Part shown: piece by piece, positions 17,188 through 27,659 of the stretch
Layout of the letters: every line of letters begins with the position of its first letter
How positions within the stretch are numbered: the first letter of the stretch is position 1
Assembly (NCBI RefSeq): GCF_004359215.1
Contig: NC_090627.1
Span: 1,472,841-1,503,476, forward strand
From: Bremia lactucae
Taxonomy: Eukaryota; Oomycota; Peronosporomycetes; Peronosporales; Peronosporaceae
Direction of reading: 5' to 3'
DNA: 30,636 bases
Notes under the pieces: generated by a model
What the model saw: the letters and a program-made list of their open reading frames with translations, nothing else
What the model was told of the DNA's origin: nothing
Database searches by the model: none
Position numbers and translations under genes: made by a program

Positions 17188-18000
17188 CAATTGCTTGGCT
17201 TACTCAAAAACAGATAAACTTTTTGCTGTATGGAAGCTGTGGGCTTTTTGGATGAGTCGGAGCTGGACGAGACACCCGTGTCTCGATCCCAGGCTCAACG
17301 TCGAGCACCTCCCCAACGGAAGCGAAACCTGGTCAGAGCTCCAGCAAGAGTTAGGTGAACGGTTCGCCCCAACAATAGAGCAACAAGAACAACGGGTCTC
17401 GTGGATCCACGCTCACTCGACTACGAGTCACCAGCTGGTGCGAAGCAAACGAATTGGTGGTGACATTTTGTGAGCCCTTCCCCAACAGACAATTTGAATA
17501 TGATGATATGCCGGAGAAAATTAAGCGTTTGCGCGGCAGCGCTATGGACTAAAAATTGATTGGTCACTGGACTAAGCAACAAGTCTCCCGTCAATTGAGC
17601 CAAACTCCGTGGGCCTGTGCCAGCCGAAAAGTTCACATCATCCCCAAGAACCGTGTGACAATCCTAGTAGACCGTTTTTAGGATGACGTGGACGAAGCCG
17701 AACGCGTCTGGACACATCCTCGCAACGATATGTCAAAAACGAATCTGAGCCAAAAGATACGCAGTTGTCTACAAGGCTGTCATAAATCAGCTTCACAACA
17801 GTGTATCCGATTTTGAGCCGACGGATCGCAGTGGTCTCCAAGACTGTCATATATCAGCTTTACAACAGTGTTGTCAACTTTTGGGCATCAGCCTCAGTAA
17901 GCTCCGAGCAATCGCAAAGCGAGATCATCGGAAAATTACGTCAGCCACAGACGGTGCTTTGTTGTATGCATGCATGCATCAAGTTGCCATAGCGCGACCC
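17188..18000 (+). pseudogene. Unidentified broken reading frame
   Basis: The plus strand shows protein-like segments interrupted by stops: a stretch around 17380-17460 (TRTTGLVDPRSLDYESPAGA) and one at about 17474-17790 (FEYDDMPEKIKRLRGSAMD, then a stop, KLIGHWTKQQVSRQLSQTPW, VHIIPKNRVTILVDRF, DVDEAERVWTHPRNDMSKTN). I recognise no family. It may be a dead host or transposon gene that was the insertion site of LTR A. Two diverged copies of a 38-bp sequence (17766 and 17834) lie near its end. Confidence 0.3.
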
Positions 18001-18058
18001 TAGAAAGCCACCATTTCCACGCTGACTAGCCACGTACCTCATCGGGCCAACCAACGCT

Positions 18059-18135
18059 GACATTATCGATAAGCATTAATATAGACGACAGCCATTATCA
18101 GACATTATCGATAAGCATTAATATAGACGACAGCC
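18059..18135 (+). repeat. 42-bp period tandem repeat, two 35-bp identical units
   Basis: gacattatcgataagcatta.. is repeated at 18059 and 18101 with perfect identity over 35 bp (to gacgacagcc), separated by attatca. It lies at the distal end of the minus-strand gag relic. Confidence 0.95.
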
Positions 18136-18845
18136 TGTTTTAGGCTAGAGATCTCCAGTTCCACTACACATATCGCTCAATTAAGCGATTCTAGTTTGAG
18201 CCGGAACGTGTGAGTCTTGACAGGACCGTCTGAAAGACCTTCAATAATCACAGTTACATGTGTTTGTTCACGTATCGGACGACTCGAGATACAACTTACA
18301 AGATACCTTCTATATAGAGCATAAGCGTGAAGATGACGCTTGCCCTGCTTTAAATACAGGAGATCTGCTCGAGCCCTAAATTTGGCACGTGGTGGCTCAA
18401 AGGTTTGCCTGAGCCGGGTGTTACAGGCCTCATACAACCCAAAGACAAATGGGTCGTAAAGTTGGAGCCATAGACCCAAAATTTGGCACGCCCGGCTAAG
18501 TTGGACATGTCTAGCTTAGGTTTCGTCGCATTGTCATCGATGCGGCGAGCTTTAACGGTAACTTCTAGTTCGAGTAATCATTTTAGAAAAAGTCGCCTTC
18601 GACTAACTTAAGCTTAGTGATCTCTATCTTTAAGGTTACGAGTTGACGCGAAAGCGTCGGCTAGCAGTAAGTATATGCTGCTGTCTTAACAGCTCCAACT
18701 GTTGAGCGCCCTATTCTCTCAATACCTCTGTGTGTTGAGAATTTAGCTGGTGAGACAAGGTTATATAATCTTGGGCCCCGTCGAGTTCATGTTTTATCAA
18801 CCTGGTCATTGCCGCATGTTGCTCATCTCTTTGTAGAGTGAACAA
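18120..18845 (-). pseudogene. Gag relic of a gypsy element (minus strand)
   Basis: Starting at 18845 a frame reads RDEQHAAMTRLIKHELDGAQ and later QQLELLRQQH, a coiled coil expected at the N-terminus of gag. At 18479-18177 a 100-aa frame contains FRARADLLYLKQGKRHLHAY and VTVIIEGLSDGPVKTHTFRL. This is the retrotransposon gag (capsid-like) domain of the form common in Phytophthora elements. An in-frame stop within the coiled-coil part and loss of the continuation below 18177 mark it as dead. Confidence 0.65.
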
Positions 18846-19006
18846 CATAGTGCTAACGGCTGCCCGCCTACGGTGGGGCTCATATGTCCCACCGCTATCC
18901 TTCCAAGATTATCAAATGAGTGAACCTTTCACGCGTTGCGTGATAGCCTTCTTGAGGGGCTTAAAGCTCCCTCCTTCTTCAACTAACATGTTCATGTTGA
19001 ATGGAA

Positions 19007-19112
19007 CACGCGTAGGCCGTTGAACGGACTACGAAGTGCTTCCAGGTGCAACGAGGCACCTTTTACTAGAACTTGCATCAGTACAAGTCAACCAACATTG
19101 ATTATAGTAAAG
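19007..19112. repeat. Copy of the dispersed ~105-bp repeat at 4127
   Basis: gcgtaggccgttgaacggactacgaagtg through catcagtacaagtcaacc. It is likely an LTR remnant related to family B, and marks the upstream side of the plus-strand gag/protease relic. Confidence 0.5.
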
Positions 19113-19204
19113 CTATCGACGTTGTATTCTTTATTCTGCTATAGTGCTAGCCCAAGCATTGAAAAATCACTTTTACCCGATAATTCATGTCTTTACCGTG
19201 AGAT

Positions 19205-19440
19205 AGAGATCATATTGTCTACATACGACAAGAAAACGGAGCTCCAGAACCGATGGAACTCTCCGACATAAAGAGCGAGAACCTCGCCCTTCAAGCTACA
19301 AGAAACGACTGCGAAAATGCAATCGTTGTCAAATGACGGTCCACTTCGCCTCTGAGTTTAGTGCCCAACGCCTAGTGCCTAGAAACACTGAGCGAAACGA
19401 GCTAGAAACCGCGAATGACGCAGGTTCGACATCGTTATGA
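19205..19440 (+). pseudogene. Gag C-terminus with degenerate zinc knuckle (plus-strand relic D)
   Basis: The plus strand reads APEPMELSD, the conserved peptide before gag zinc knuckles, and after a frameshift CNRCQMTVHFASEF. The latter is a CCHC knuckle (C-x2-C-x4-H-x4-C) with the last Cys changed to Phe. It lies about 200 bp before a retropepsin relic on the same strand, as expected for gag-pro. Confidence 0.6.
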
Positions 19441-19619
19441 AATGCAACGGCGAAAAAACAGTCGGGTTAGTAGTTGCGGAGCGCCCAACTGATCCAGTAA
19501 CGTCAAATAAATCTGAAGTTCTTTTGACGAAAGGTGCTCCTTACACAAACATTTTGTGTAACTACCCCAGGTGATGAGGTAAACCTCATCACCTGAGAAA
19601 TTATAGTGGCAAAAAAATT

Positions 19620-20310
19620 GCAACTAAATTCCCCGATTGTGAGGCGTTGACTATAGTCGCTACAAGATGGTAGACTCAACTTCATCAAGCGCGATTTCCT
19701 CGTTAAAGGAATACCGCGCATTGTGCGCCTAGCGACAGGCGCATCTGTAATAGTAAAGAAACGTGTATTTGGTATTCAATACATGTTAATGGTAAAAAGT
19801 AGCATGACGATTTCATCAAACTGGATTGGATGCCAAATTTAACGTCATCCTTAGATTACATGACTCAGAAAGGACGAGCCATGCATAAACTTGCAGCATC
19901 AAGCCGTGACGATGCCTGCCTCTCGTTCATCACATGGCTTTCTGATGAGCGTATTGGAGCGTCCACACGCGTGTGGGTATTTTACGAGTGAGTGCGATAG
20001 CTTCACTTATAATTTGGTCGTTTGCACGACTACATACGTCCTCAGCGTGAATACCCATCATCACACCGTGAAGTTAGTTCCCGACGGCTGGGCTTACACA
20101 CAAACAGCGTCGAAGTTCGACCACTCGAACAAGCTGAGTGGTGAGAAACAAGGATGCTTGCTGAAAAAGCAAAATCTAAGAATATATCCAACGCCTGTCT
20201 ACAAGAGAAAGTGCGAAAGTCCTAGATCGCCTAAAGAGTCGATCGTAAAAGATCTCGCTGTTGTTGCGCAATCACAGCTACATGTAGTTAAGAGGATACT
20301 TTCCAAATAA
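19620..20310 (+). pseudogene. Retropepsin (aspartic protease) relic (plus-strand relic D)
   Basis: Frames on the plus strand give RIVRLATGASVIVKKRV at about 19700-19770 and, after shifts, an F-x-V-I-L-x-L-x-W-L flap-like block near 19840. A 139-aa frame from 19891 contains SHGFLMSVLERPHACG and TSECDSF. The same C-terminal extension follows the protease at 30361-30636, so the two are related. The catalytic DTG/DSG triad is not visible here. Confidence 0.65.
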
Positions 20311-20589
20311 AACTTGTGGGAATACATCCCCAAGAATCTGCGGGAATAAGTCTCCGTAAACCCGTGGTCAAAGGTTCTCAGGTATCTCTGGAAATATCTT
20401 TTTTTTAATTCCCATGAGCGGGCTTTAAAAGCGTAAGTTCCAAAGAGGAAAATAATACATTAGATAACTACGGATCAAGTGTAGGCACTTATACACTTGA
20501 TCTGATAGCGCCTTCGAAGTTAACTTCGGAGGCGCAACAATTCTTGCGTGATCTGTTAGTGATAATGTCAAGCAGATCTGCGTAAAAGT
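20311..20589. other. No RT recognisable between protease and RNase H relics
   Basis: The stretch where reverse transcriptase would be expected is short and has no RT motif. A dyad around 'gtgtaggcacttatacac' is the only visible structure. Most of RT was deleted. Confidence 0.4.
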
Positions 20590-20900
20590 CAGATGACAAG
20601 CATGTAGTCGATATTCGGTCGACGATAGCATATCCTGAGAGCATACGGGCTCTCAGCAGCAGTGCATATTTCATGGCAAGAAGAATCTCCCAAGAGATAG
20701 ACCGTTCACTGTTTATACGGACCATGCGTCTATACGCGCGGCCGTAAACAATTACACCCCTCGCAAAGAATGACGAGATGGTTGTCTTCTTCGCCGAACC
20801 CAACTTCTCCGTGGAACATAAACCAGGACGACTTAAATTTCGTCGCTGATTCCCCCTTCCGCGCCAGTCCGATTTTGATCCGGCTGCGCTAATCAACAGT
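20590..20900 (+). pseudogene. RNase H relic (plus-strand relic D)
   Basis: The plus strand contains FTVYTDHASIRAAVN at about 20710-20755, including a TDH block, followed after a frameshift by FFAEPNFSVEHKPGRLNFVA at about 20790-20850. This is the gypsy RNase H end block, equivalent to YNFSVEYKPGRLNVVADAF of B2 at 27230-27160. Confidence 0.65.
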
Positions 20901-21050
20901 GAGGATAAGCCCGTGTTCTATCAATTAAAGTGAGCATTAGCCCAATAAGTGTACCGTCGTCATCATTACCTACGACGTTAGAAGGGATTATCAAGAAGAT
21001 AAGGTTCTTAAAGGTTTATTGAATTACATCACAGCAAATCTTAAACAGGA

Positions 21051-21340
21051 TTGTCGAAATTGGTTTTATCCTTAAAAGATCGATACACAACACGCTATGG
21101 TTTACTGTATTACACAGCGATTGCTGGCGTCAAACTTCGTGTCGTCATAAACATTTGCGTTTACGCATATGTATGCGTGCCACGATGTGTGATAAAGCTT
21201 ATCTCACCAGAAGCCACAATTTATACTGGCCACGCCAGTTCGTAACAAACTTCGCACGCCCATACATGCGTGCGAAGTTTGTCGAAGGGTGAAGCACAGT
21301 GCTTCATCTCGTGCTGCGTTGAACAATTTTCCACTCGTCT
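21051..21340 (+). pseudogene. Integrase N-terminal relic (plus-strand relic D)
   Basis: DRYTTRYGLLYYTAIAG at 21080-21130 matches DRYTTRNGLLYYTAVAG of B2. Further on, CEVC-like and RVK residues appear near 21260-21290. The relic ends near 21340, where it meets a minus-strand element. Confidence 0.6.
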
Positions 21341-21369
21341 CCATCAAACGATGTGGAGGAGAAGGAATA

Positions 21370-21760
21370 ATCGCGTCCACTTCATTCGCCGAACCCGAGT
21401 CATCACGGTGATTTAAATTACGTCCTCCTAGATTTTCGGAAGGATGTTGATCACGAGCGATCCCGTCATCGCGAGTTGGCGACGACGGTCGACGGTGTAG
21501 TGAATAGTTGCATAAACGTGCGCTAGTTGCGATCGATTAACTGGCACACGAACGGACACATCAGTCTCTTTAAAACGAGCTGGAGACAGCTCGCAAGAAA
21601 AATCATCCTTGGAGGATGTATTGGAAAGCTTGAATCGTGAGACCAAGACTCTGTCCCGAGACTATCACCCTTTGGCTCTGGACTATAAAGCTTTGGCGGA
21701 TGCCTTAGACCGTGTCAATTTTATTCGGAACCGGAAGAAGTGTCGTACTGATACGTGCTG
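21370..21760 (+). pseudogene. Relic of antisense accessory ORF, coiled-coil end
   Basis: The plus strand shows 'cattcgccgaacccgagtcatcacggtga', matching the FAAPSHHGG region of B1/B2, then a frame with SSLEDVLESLNRETKTLSRD and LALDYKALADALDR ending RNRKKCRTDTC and a stop at 21759. Spacing of helix and Lys/Cys tail parallels HEYLVRDHKNLLGILEK...PRKKPC in the B copies. The sequence has diverged far from B, yet the helical character on this strand remains. The minus strand opposite its end carries a GPY/F fragment. Confidence 0.5.
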
Positions 21761-21955
21761 AGACGCTCAACATAAACTTAGGATGCGTAGACATTCTACG
21801 AGGCAGCTCGATCATGTACGCATTCCCATAGCGATGCAGTGCACAAAACGGGCCGATATACCTGGGCAGTAATTTATCACTGTCCAATTTGTCCTTACAT
21901 GTGTGGTAGGTTTACTGTAGACAGTAAGACTAGATCGTTAACATTAAATAAAAGA
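21705..21955 (-). pseudogene. Integrase GPY/F relic (element F, minus strand)
   Basis: LPRYIGPFCALHRYGNAYMI then ELPRRMSTHPKF. Here the segment equivalent to the 13-bp repeat region of B1/B2 is continuous in one frame, so this diverged relative shows the state before the repeat expansion. Confidence 0.7.
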
Positions 21956-21964
21956 ACCTTTGAA

Positions 21965-22300
<336 letters not shown>

Positions 22301-23038
22301 TTGTCAGAGTTCCGTTTCTGTCGGTCCACCGTATCAGCGATGGAATCCTGTACGAACGAACCACCGCGTCCATAGCCAGCACGAATTCTCCTGCTGACTC
22401 GGTTTTGTTTTAATTTTAGTGAGCCCCGTCCGCAGTGCGCAATAGTTATTCTCCTCTCTAGTGAGAGCTATATTATCCTCAATAATACTATTGTTTTCGA
22501 TGCTGACCTTTTCAGCATCGTCATCAAAGGCAGCAATAGCCTTATCGCTATTTCTGAAATAGTGGCCTTCAATGCTGATTGAATCAACATTGTTATCCTT
22601 CACATTGACTGTAGAGTCAATGCGTGATGAGCAAGAGCTAGATTATTTTTTGCTTGAGCAGTTCCTCCCCGCTTGAATAAGAATCACTCTCAAACAAGCG
22701 GTATGCACGGATGTCGAAAGCCATTCACGCACAACAGCATACGCTTTTGTAGATTCATGTACTGAATTTTTGATAGCAAATCCTGCCATCGGCAACAACT
22801 AGCTCGAACTCGCAAAAGATTGGACGTATTCGCGAAGTATCTCTCTCCGATGATACGATTTTAATGTTCAATCTGACAATGTCTTGAAGGATGGTCAGAA
22901 CTAGACATTTTTTAACTGTGTTCCAAGTGATTTTGCCAGAATTCCACCGTGAATATAGGGCCTTCATCTGAGACCAGTTTACGGGGTAACCCATAAAGTC
23001 GAAATATCGTGTCAACAAAGACCCGAGCACAGCCTTTG
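22301..23038 (-). pseudogene. Integrase catalytic core relic (element F, minus strand)
   Basis: The 'gtttctgtcggtccaccg.atcagcgatggaatcctgtacga' block matches B1 (15688) and B2 (25892). Upstream on the minus strand, frames carry RLYGLPRKLVS-like and EFWQNHLEHS residues of the integrase core. Many frameshifts. It is cut at 23038 by LTR A3. Confidence 0.6.
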
Positions 23039-23463
23039 TGTAACGGGCTAAAGTTGCCCTAAATGTCACACAGTCCCCGTAAAATACACTTGGTGTACTT
23101 TAAAGGATGGCCAATTACTAAACTAAGTAATTAGACCCCACTCGGGTGTGGTTCACATTTGTGACCAACTCTTCTGTATGTAATACACAACGGTGCATTC
23201 ACATACAAAGGTGCATTCACATACAAAGGTGCGTTCACATTAGGAGCAATGACGCCTAGCGTCATCATTTACGCGAGGTATCTAGAAAGATGTGCTCGCA
23301 ATACTTATAAGTGATATCTACAGAGATGACATTTTTGATTGTAAAAATAGGTATATATATTTAACGCGATTGGATAAAAATCAGTCTGAAAACTTTTTCC
23401 TACTTGGTAAGTGCGCACGAGGAGCCGGATTACCACTCCCGTGACGACACATTTTACTAGACT
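23039..23463 (+). mobile_element. LTR A fragment, copy A3 (left part, interrupted by B2)
   Basis: Starts TGTAACGGGCTAAAG like A1 and follows it to about A1 position 840 (ctcccgtgacgacac). It stops where LTR B2 begins with TGTAACGGGG. It is a likely insertion target of element B2. Confidence 0.8.
23192..23240 (+). repeat. 18-bp tandem repeat inside LTR A3
   Basis: ggtgcattcacatacaaa at 23192 and 23210, and a partial third unit at 23228 (ggtgcgttcacat). A1 has a single equivalent unit at about 589, so the expansion is specific to A3. Confidence 0.9.
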
Positions 23464-23883
23464 TGTAACGGGGCACTGCCGACTTAAACTGCTTCAGTAC
23501 AAGTCCACTTCGCACCGCACGTCACTTCACGTACACTAGTACGTGCAGAGCAAGACTCTCTTTAAAACACTTGCTATTAGGCGAGTTAATCTAAAACTGT
23601 ATTAATATAATTAAGTTCTTCTTGTCTATCTACTTAATACTAACTCAATTATAAACTAATACAAAACATGTACTAAAAGTCTTATCTGTCTTTCTCTTTG
23701 AGCGCGTCCAGCGCTGACTGGACCGCGGAGAAAGGAGATATAATGGTCTTTATCTACCAATGGATAAGCTTTTAGAATATTACCATGTAAAATAATATTC
23801 TCCAAGTATTATCCAGCATTTAGACAATAGATTCATTAACAATTTTCATGTGTTACTTTGATGTGCCGACACACTCCATTACA
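23464..23883 (-). mobile_element. LTR of family B, 3' LTR of copy B2 (420 bp)
   Basis: On the minus strand it begins TGTAATGGAGTGTGTCGG and ends GCAGTGCCCCGTTACA. It aligns with B1's LTR throughout ('ggtccag..agc.ctggacgcgc' palindrome, 'gataagctt', 'acgtgaagtgacg'). It lacks the second dyad seen in B1. Confidence 0.85.
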
Positions 23884-23897
23884 TCACCCCTCCCTTA
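23884..23897 (-). other. Polypurine tract of B2
   Basis: Minus strand TTAAGGGAGGGGTGA next to the LTR start; same core as in B1. Confidence 0.75.
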
Positions 23898-23980
23898 AAC
23901 GACAATCACTCTGACACTATAAGACCACTTTATTAAACACGATGTTGATTGGTCAGAACCATCATTTTTAAGTCTATCGC

Positions 23981-25658
23981 ATGGTTAATACGTCCATGCG
24001 GTATGCGAATAGTGCTGCGCCTTTGGCTGCGGTTCATGCAGCCGCGGGCGACGCATTATTGTCTCTTGCGGCAGACATTCCGTCTGCGGTAGTGTCATCT
24101 TCTCACGCAACACTAGATGTTGCGAGTGCACGTGGTGAGTCACCACGTGAATACGACCCCTCTTTAGAGGTCGAATACGAATGCGAGTCGGATGAAGTGG
24201 CCGACTCGGGGAGAATGGAACAGTCGCCTAATATACGTCAGGCGGCTGACTATGAGCCTTCGAATGAGAGGGCTCATTCTGCTTGACGAGTAAACAGTCT
24301 ATTTGGATCCGACGATGAGGATGATTCCTCATCGCCCGTACGATCTCCCATACGGTCACTTGCAGTGTCTCTGTGCAAGGTGACGACGATGGCGTAAGCC
24401 ATCGTAAGAAAAGTTTTTGTGGTACCCCTGCTTCAGTGGGTACCACTCAGGGGAGTAAATACAGTAAAATTACTCATCTCGCCCCTGAAAAGAAGCCGTG
24501 GCTTTTGCCAGAAAAGGCTTGTCAATAGCTTGTCTGGAGTACTCCTACTCACAATAAATATCCCTTATTTATTGCGACAAAGCTACATGGCCTTGATCCC
24601 AGCGCGAAGAACTTTCGCGCTGAGGAAGATTTTATCTCGATGCTTTTCTTAAGCATCGATGGTTTAGTGGCAATAACAATCGAGATAAAGTCTCGATTAT
24701 GCAAGCTTGGAGTACGTTCATTCGCAATGTCAAAGATATTGGACGCGAAGCCTGGCTTCAAAGACTTGAAGCGATTCGCGTTAAGTTTGAGAAACGAACT
24801 CAAACCGGTGCAAGGTATAAATTGCATCGGTTGTCACGTGAGGCACGACTTTCATACCTCACGTGGGTGGTCCCTGTCAGTGTTGTGTTGACACACAAAG
24901 CGAGTAAAAGGGGATGTCTATTCCCTTTCTTTGCCCTGGAGAAGGGCTCGCATCTCTATCGAGTTGCGCGATGCAATTGACGTTTTGCAATCGTATTTAA
25001 AGGTACCAGGGGCGCGTGTTTTCCGAGACCTTCTCATTCATCGAATGGGTCTCGTCATACTGACGGACGTGGCCCTCAACGTCATCAGTCAGCTCGGAAC
25101 GAGGCTCCCAGCTGTCATGTGAAGGTGGATAACCGCGCCAGCAAACAAGATAATTCGTTCGCTGCCCCTTCACATCACGGTGGTTTTGAATACGTTCCAC
25201 AAGGAAACGCTGACCACTGTGGAAATCCAGCAATGGTTGTGGCTGAGGAGGGAAAATTAGATCCGACCCATGTGTCGGATCTAGAGTCGAAGATCGACAA
25301 TCTTCTCCGCCTTCTCCATGATTTGGAGGAGGGACATGACCACGAGTGCGGTAAGTGTCGCTCGTTAAAGCAGACCGTGCAGGATCATCATATCGAACGG
25401 TTGGAAGACCGTTCGACGAGTGCGTACTCAATGTTGGAGTACAAACGAAATTATCACGCTCTTCTGGATGAGCTGTCGTCAGCTCAGCGCAGTTTCGAGG
25501 ATCTTCGGACTCGACATGAAAATCTCCAGATTCTGCATGAGTATCTGGTTCGTGACCACAAGAATCTTTTGGGGATTCTTGAAAAGGGTGGTCAGATCTG
25601 TCCTCGGAAGAAACCGTGTATTGATGGTAAGGGCGAAGCCAACAAAGGTAAAACGTAG
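23981..25658 (+). pseudogene. Antisense accessory ORF of B2
   Basis: Begins at ATG 23981 (MVNTSMRYANSAAPLAAVHA), 98 bp inside the LTR, and is open to 24286 with DPSLEVEYECESDEVADSGR. After one stop (24284-24286) it reads on in frame as RVNSLFGSDDEDDSSSPVRS. The middle region carries AEEDF/GFYLDAF-like residues, QAWSTFIRNVKDIGREAWLQ (about 24700-24760), YKLHRLSREARLSYLTWVVP, and in a shifted frame ISIELRDAIDVLQSYLKVPG. The final part, 25119-25658, is an open 179-aa coiled-coil frame almost identical to B1. Overall at least three disruptions. The last 660 bp lie opposite the chromodomain frame. Function unknown; see findings. Confidence 0.5.
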
Positions 25659-25683
25659 GATGCGCTCGCATCCTATGTGGCAA
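24997..25683 (-). CDS. C-terminal pol fragment: linker plus chromodomain (B2)
   Basis: 228 aa, nearly identical to the B1 fragment. I see three amino-acid differences (Q to E in the linker, R to L before VCWRGYPP, L to S near the C-terminus). Same chromodomain core with W-R-G-Y and D-S-W-E-P. It is out of frame with the upstream GPY/F frame because of three 13-bp repeat units. Confidence 0.8.
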   Translation of the reverse strand: MPHRMRAHPTFYLCWLRPYHQYTVSSEDRSDHPFQESPKDSCGHEPDTHAESGDFHVESEDPRNCAELTTAHPEERDNFVCTPTLSTHSSNGLPTVRYDDPARSALTSDTYRTRGHVPPPNHGEGGEDCRSSTLDPTHGSDLIFPPQPQPLLDFHSGQRFLVERIQNHRDVKGQRTNYLVCWRGYPPSHDSWEPRSELTDDVEGHVRQYDETHSMNEKVSENTRPWYL

Positions 25684-25711
25684 TTCTATGTGGCAATTCT
25701 ATGTGGCAATT
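25673..25711. repeat. 13-bp tandem repeat, three units, frameshifting pol
   Basis: ctatgtggcaatt x3 (25673, 25686, 25699). One unit more than B1 and two more than the inferred uninterrupted pol. Confidence 0.9.
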
Positions 25712-25907
25712 CTATTGTGTACGCATTGCCTCTGTGATGCAGTACACGGAATGGCCCAATGAAGTTGGGTAGTATTTTACTGCTACCCACATTAGTGACT
25801 ACACGCTTAGGTAAGTTTACCGTAGAGAGTAGTACTAGGTCATTATTTTTAAATGAAAGAACGTTTGCTCTTCCATGTTTGTCAACCCTCCGTTTCTGAC
25901 AGTCCAC
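25686..25907 (-). pseudogene. Integrase GPY/F module fragment (B2)
   Basis: Same 73-aa product as 15473-15694 (IGPFRVLHHRGNAYTIELPH), terminated inside the 13-bp repeat. Confidence 0.8.
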
Positions 25908-25954
25908 CGCGTTAGCAATGGAATCCTGTACGAAACGGATTACTGGTTCTCGAG

Positions 25955-27050
25955 TCAGCAGAAATTCCTCTGCTGACTCATTTGTTTTGTCTTTTCAGTG
26001 CGCTTTGTGCGCACTGCCATGAGAAATTTCTCATCTTCGATGTCGATTGCTTCGACATCGACATAATTATCGTCGTTGCTAACTTTGACGCGTGATAAAC
26101 ATGAGTCAGAAATGGTTTTGCTCGTGCAAATCCACCCCCCCCGTAAACTAGAGAATTCCTCTAATTGTGTGGGTATGCGATGATGGCGTAAGCCATTCAC
26201 GAAGAACCTTTATGTGTTGTAGACGCATGCACCGAATTGTTGATGGCGAAATCGTCCATCGGTAAAATCTCGCCCCAATTCGGATACGATTGGACGTAAT
26301 CTCGAAGTATCTCTTCGAGGACGCGAATAACGCACTCCGTCTGACCATCTGTCTCTGGATGATCAGAAGTTGACATAGTCAGCCGTGTTCCGAGAGATCG
26401 GAACACGGATTGCCAAAATCCGCTGTAAACCGTGGAGTTTGATAACCGTGTCGATAAAGACACGGGCAGAGCCCGGAGCCGTGATCGACTCTGGCACTGC
26501 AGCAAGATGTACCATCATGCTGAATCTGTCTATAAATACAAGGAAATTCATTGTGTTTGTGATCGTCTTCGGGAAATCTGAAGACGAAGTCCATTAATAC
26601 GGACTGCCAACACTCTGTCGGAAGTGGTAGAGGTTGGAGAGGTGCACGGAATAAAGGGCTAGGCTTTACCCGTTGACATACCTCGCAAGCACGAATGTAC
26701 TTGCTCACGAACTGAAACTGACGTGGCCAGTAAAAATAGCGACTTATTGTGAAACAAGTCTTCTGACGTCCACAATGCCCACTTGTTGGTGCATCGTGAC
26801 ACTCATACATTATGCGAAAGCGCAAATCATTATGAATTGCGACGACGACACGTGGAGTGTCGCCGGCAACGGCTGTGTAATACAATAAGCCGTTGCGTGT
26901 TGTGTATCGATCGGATGACGATCGATACAAAGCCGGTAAATCTTTAAAAGATTTATCGGATCGATTCATCAGATGATTTATTAAGCGCAGAAGGTTCTTA
27001 TCTTCTGCGTAGGCTTTCTTTCTGTCATCAAATAAGGTTGATGACGGAAC
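25955..27050 (-). pseudogene. Integrase zinc-binding and catalytic core (B2)
   Basis: The HHCC region lies at about 26670-26860 (HNDLRFRIMYECHDAPTSGH, RACEVCQRVK). The first catalytic Asp is in LMDFVFRFPED at about 26600-26570. The last block, LGTRLTMSTSDHPETDGQTE at about 26390-26335, includes the catalytic Glu. The conserved RVNRV after it is changed to CVIRV. At least two frameshifts separate these blocks. Confidence 0.8.
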
Positions 27051-27632
27051 ACTTAAAATGAGTGTTGCAACAGTGGGATTATTTCCACTGTTGGAATGCG
27101 CAGCCGGCTCGAAATCGGGTCGGCGTGAAAACGCATCAGCGACGACATTAAGTCGTCCTGGTTTATATTCCACGGAAAAATTATACTTCTCGAAAAAGGA
27201 TAGCCCCCTTGGGCTATTTACGGCCGTGCGTAATGACGCATGGTCCGTATATACGATGAACGGTGTATCTCCGAGGAGAAAAACCCTAAACTTAGCCAAT
27301 TCATATTTCATTACAAGAAGTTCCTTGACATGCACAGGGTAATTGCGTTCAGCTGGTTGCAGCTGACGCGATTGGTATCAGACGACGCGCCCCGCGCCGT
27401 CTGTATCGTATTGCATTAATGCACAGCCGATTGCGAAATCGCTGGCGTCACGGACCACATAGAATGGTCTATCTTGATCTGCAATCGCCAAGATGGACGA
27501 TTGCATCAAGCTTTGCTTGATACCTTTAAAGGAACGCTGACAATCAGCGTTCCATAGCAATTTCTCGTCTTTTTTCAAGAGACGAGAGATATGAACTGTC
27601 ATCTCGGCATAATTGCGGGAGTACTTGTGCAA
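27050..27632 (-). pseudogene. RNase H domain (B2)
   Basis: It starts with the RT connection region (LLKKDEKLLWNADCQRSFKG) and the first RNase H strand (VVRDASDFAIGCALMQYD, catalytic Asp), and continues after a frameshift to FIVYTDHASLRTAVN and FSVEYKPGRLNVVADAFSRR. The usual order for gypsy pol is kept. A stop near 27377 and a frame change break it. Confidence 0.8.
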
Positions 27633-27659
27633 GTACGCCGCTATACAAGGAACTTTCTA

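Noticed and set aside
20425..20896. Minus-strand 135-aa frame
   Set aside because: It is opposite the plus-strand RNase H relic (YTDHAS and KPGRLN blocks), which explains it.
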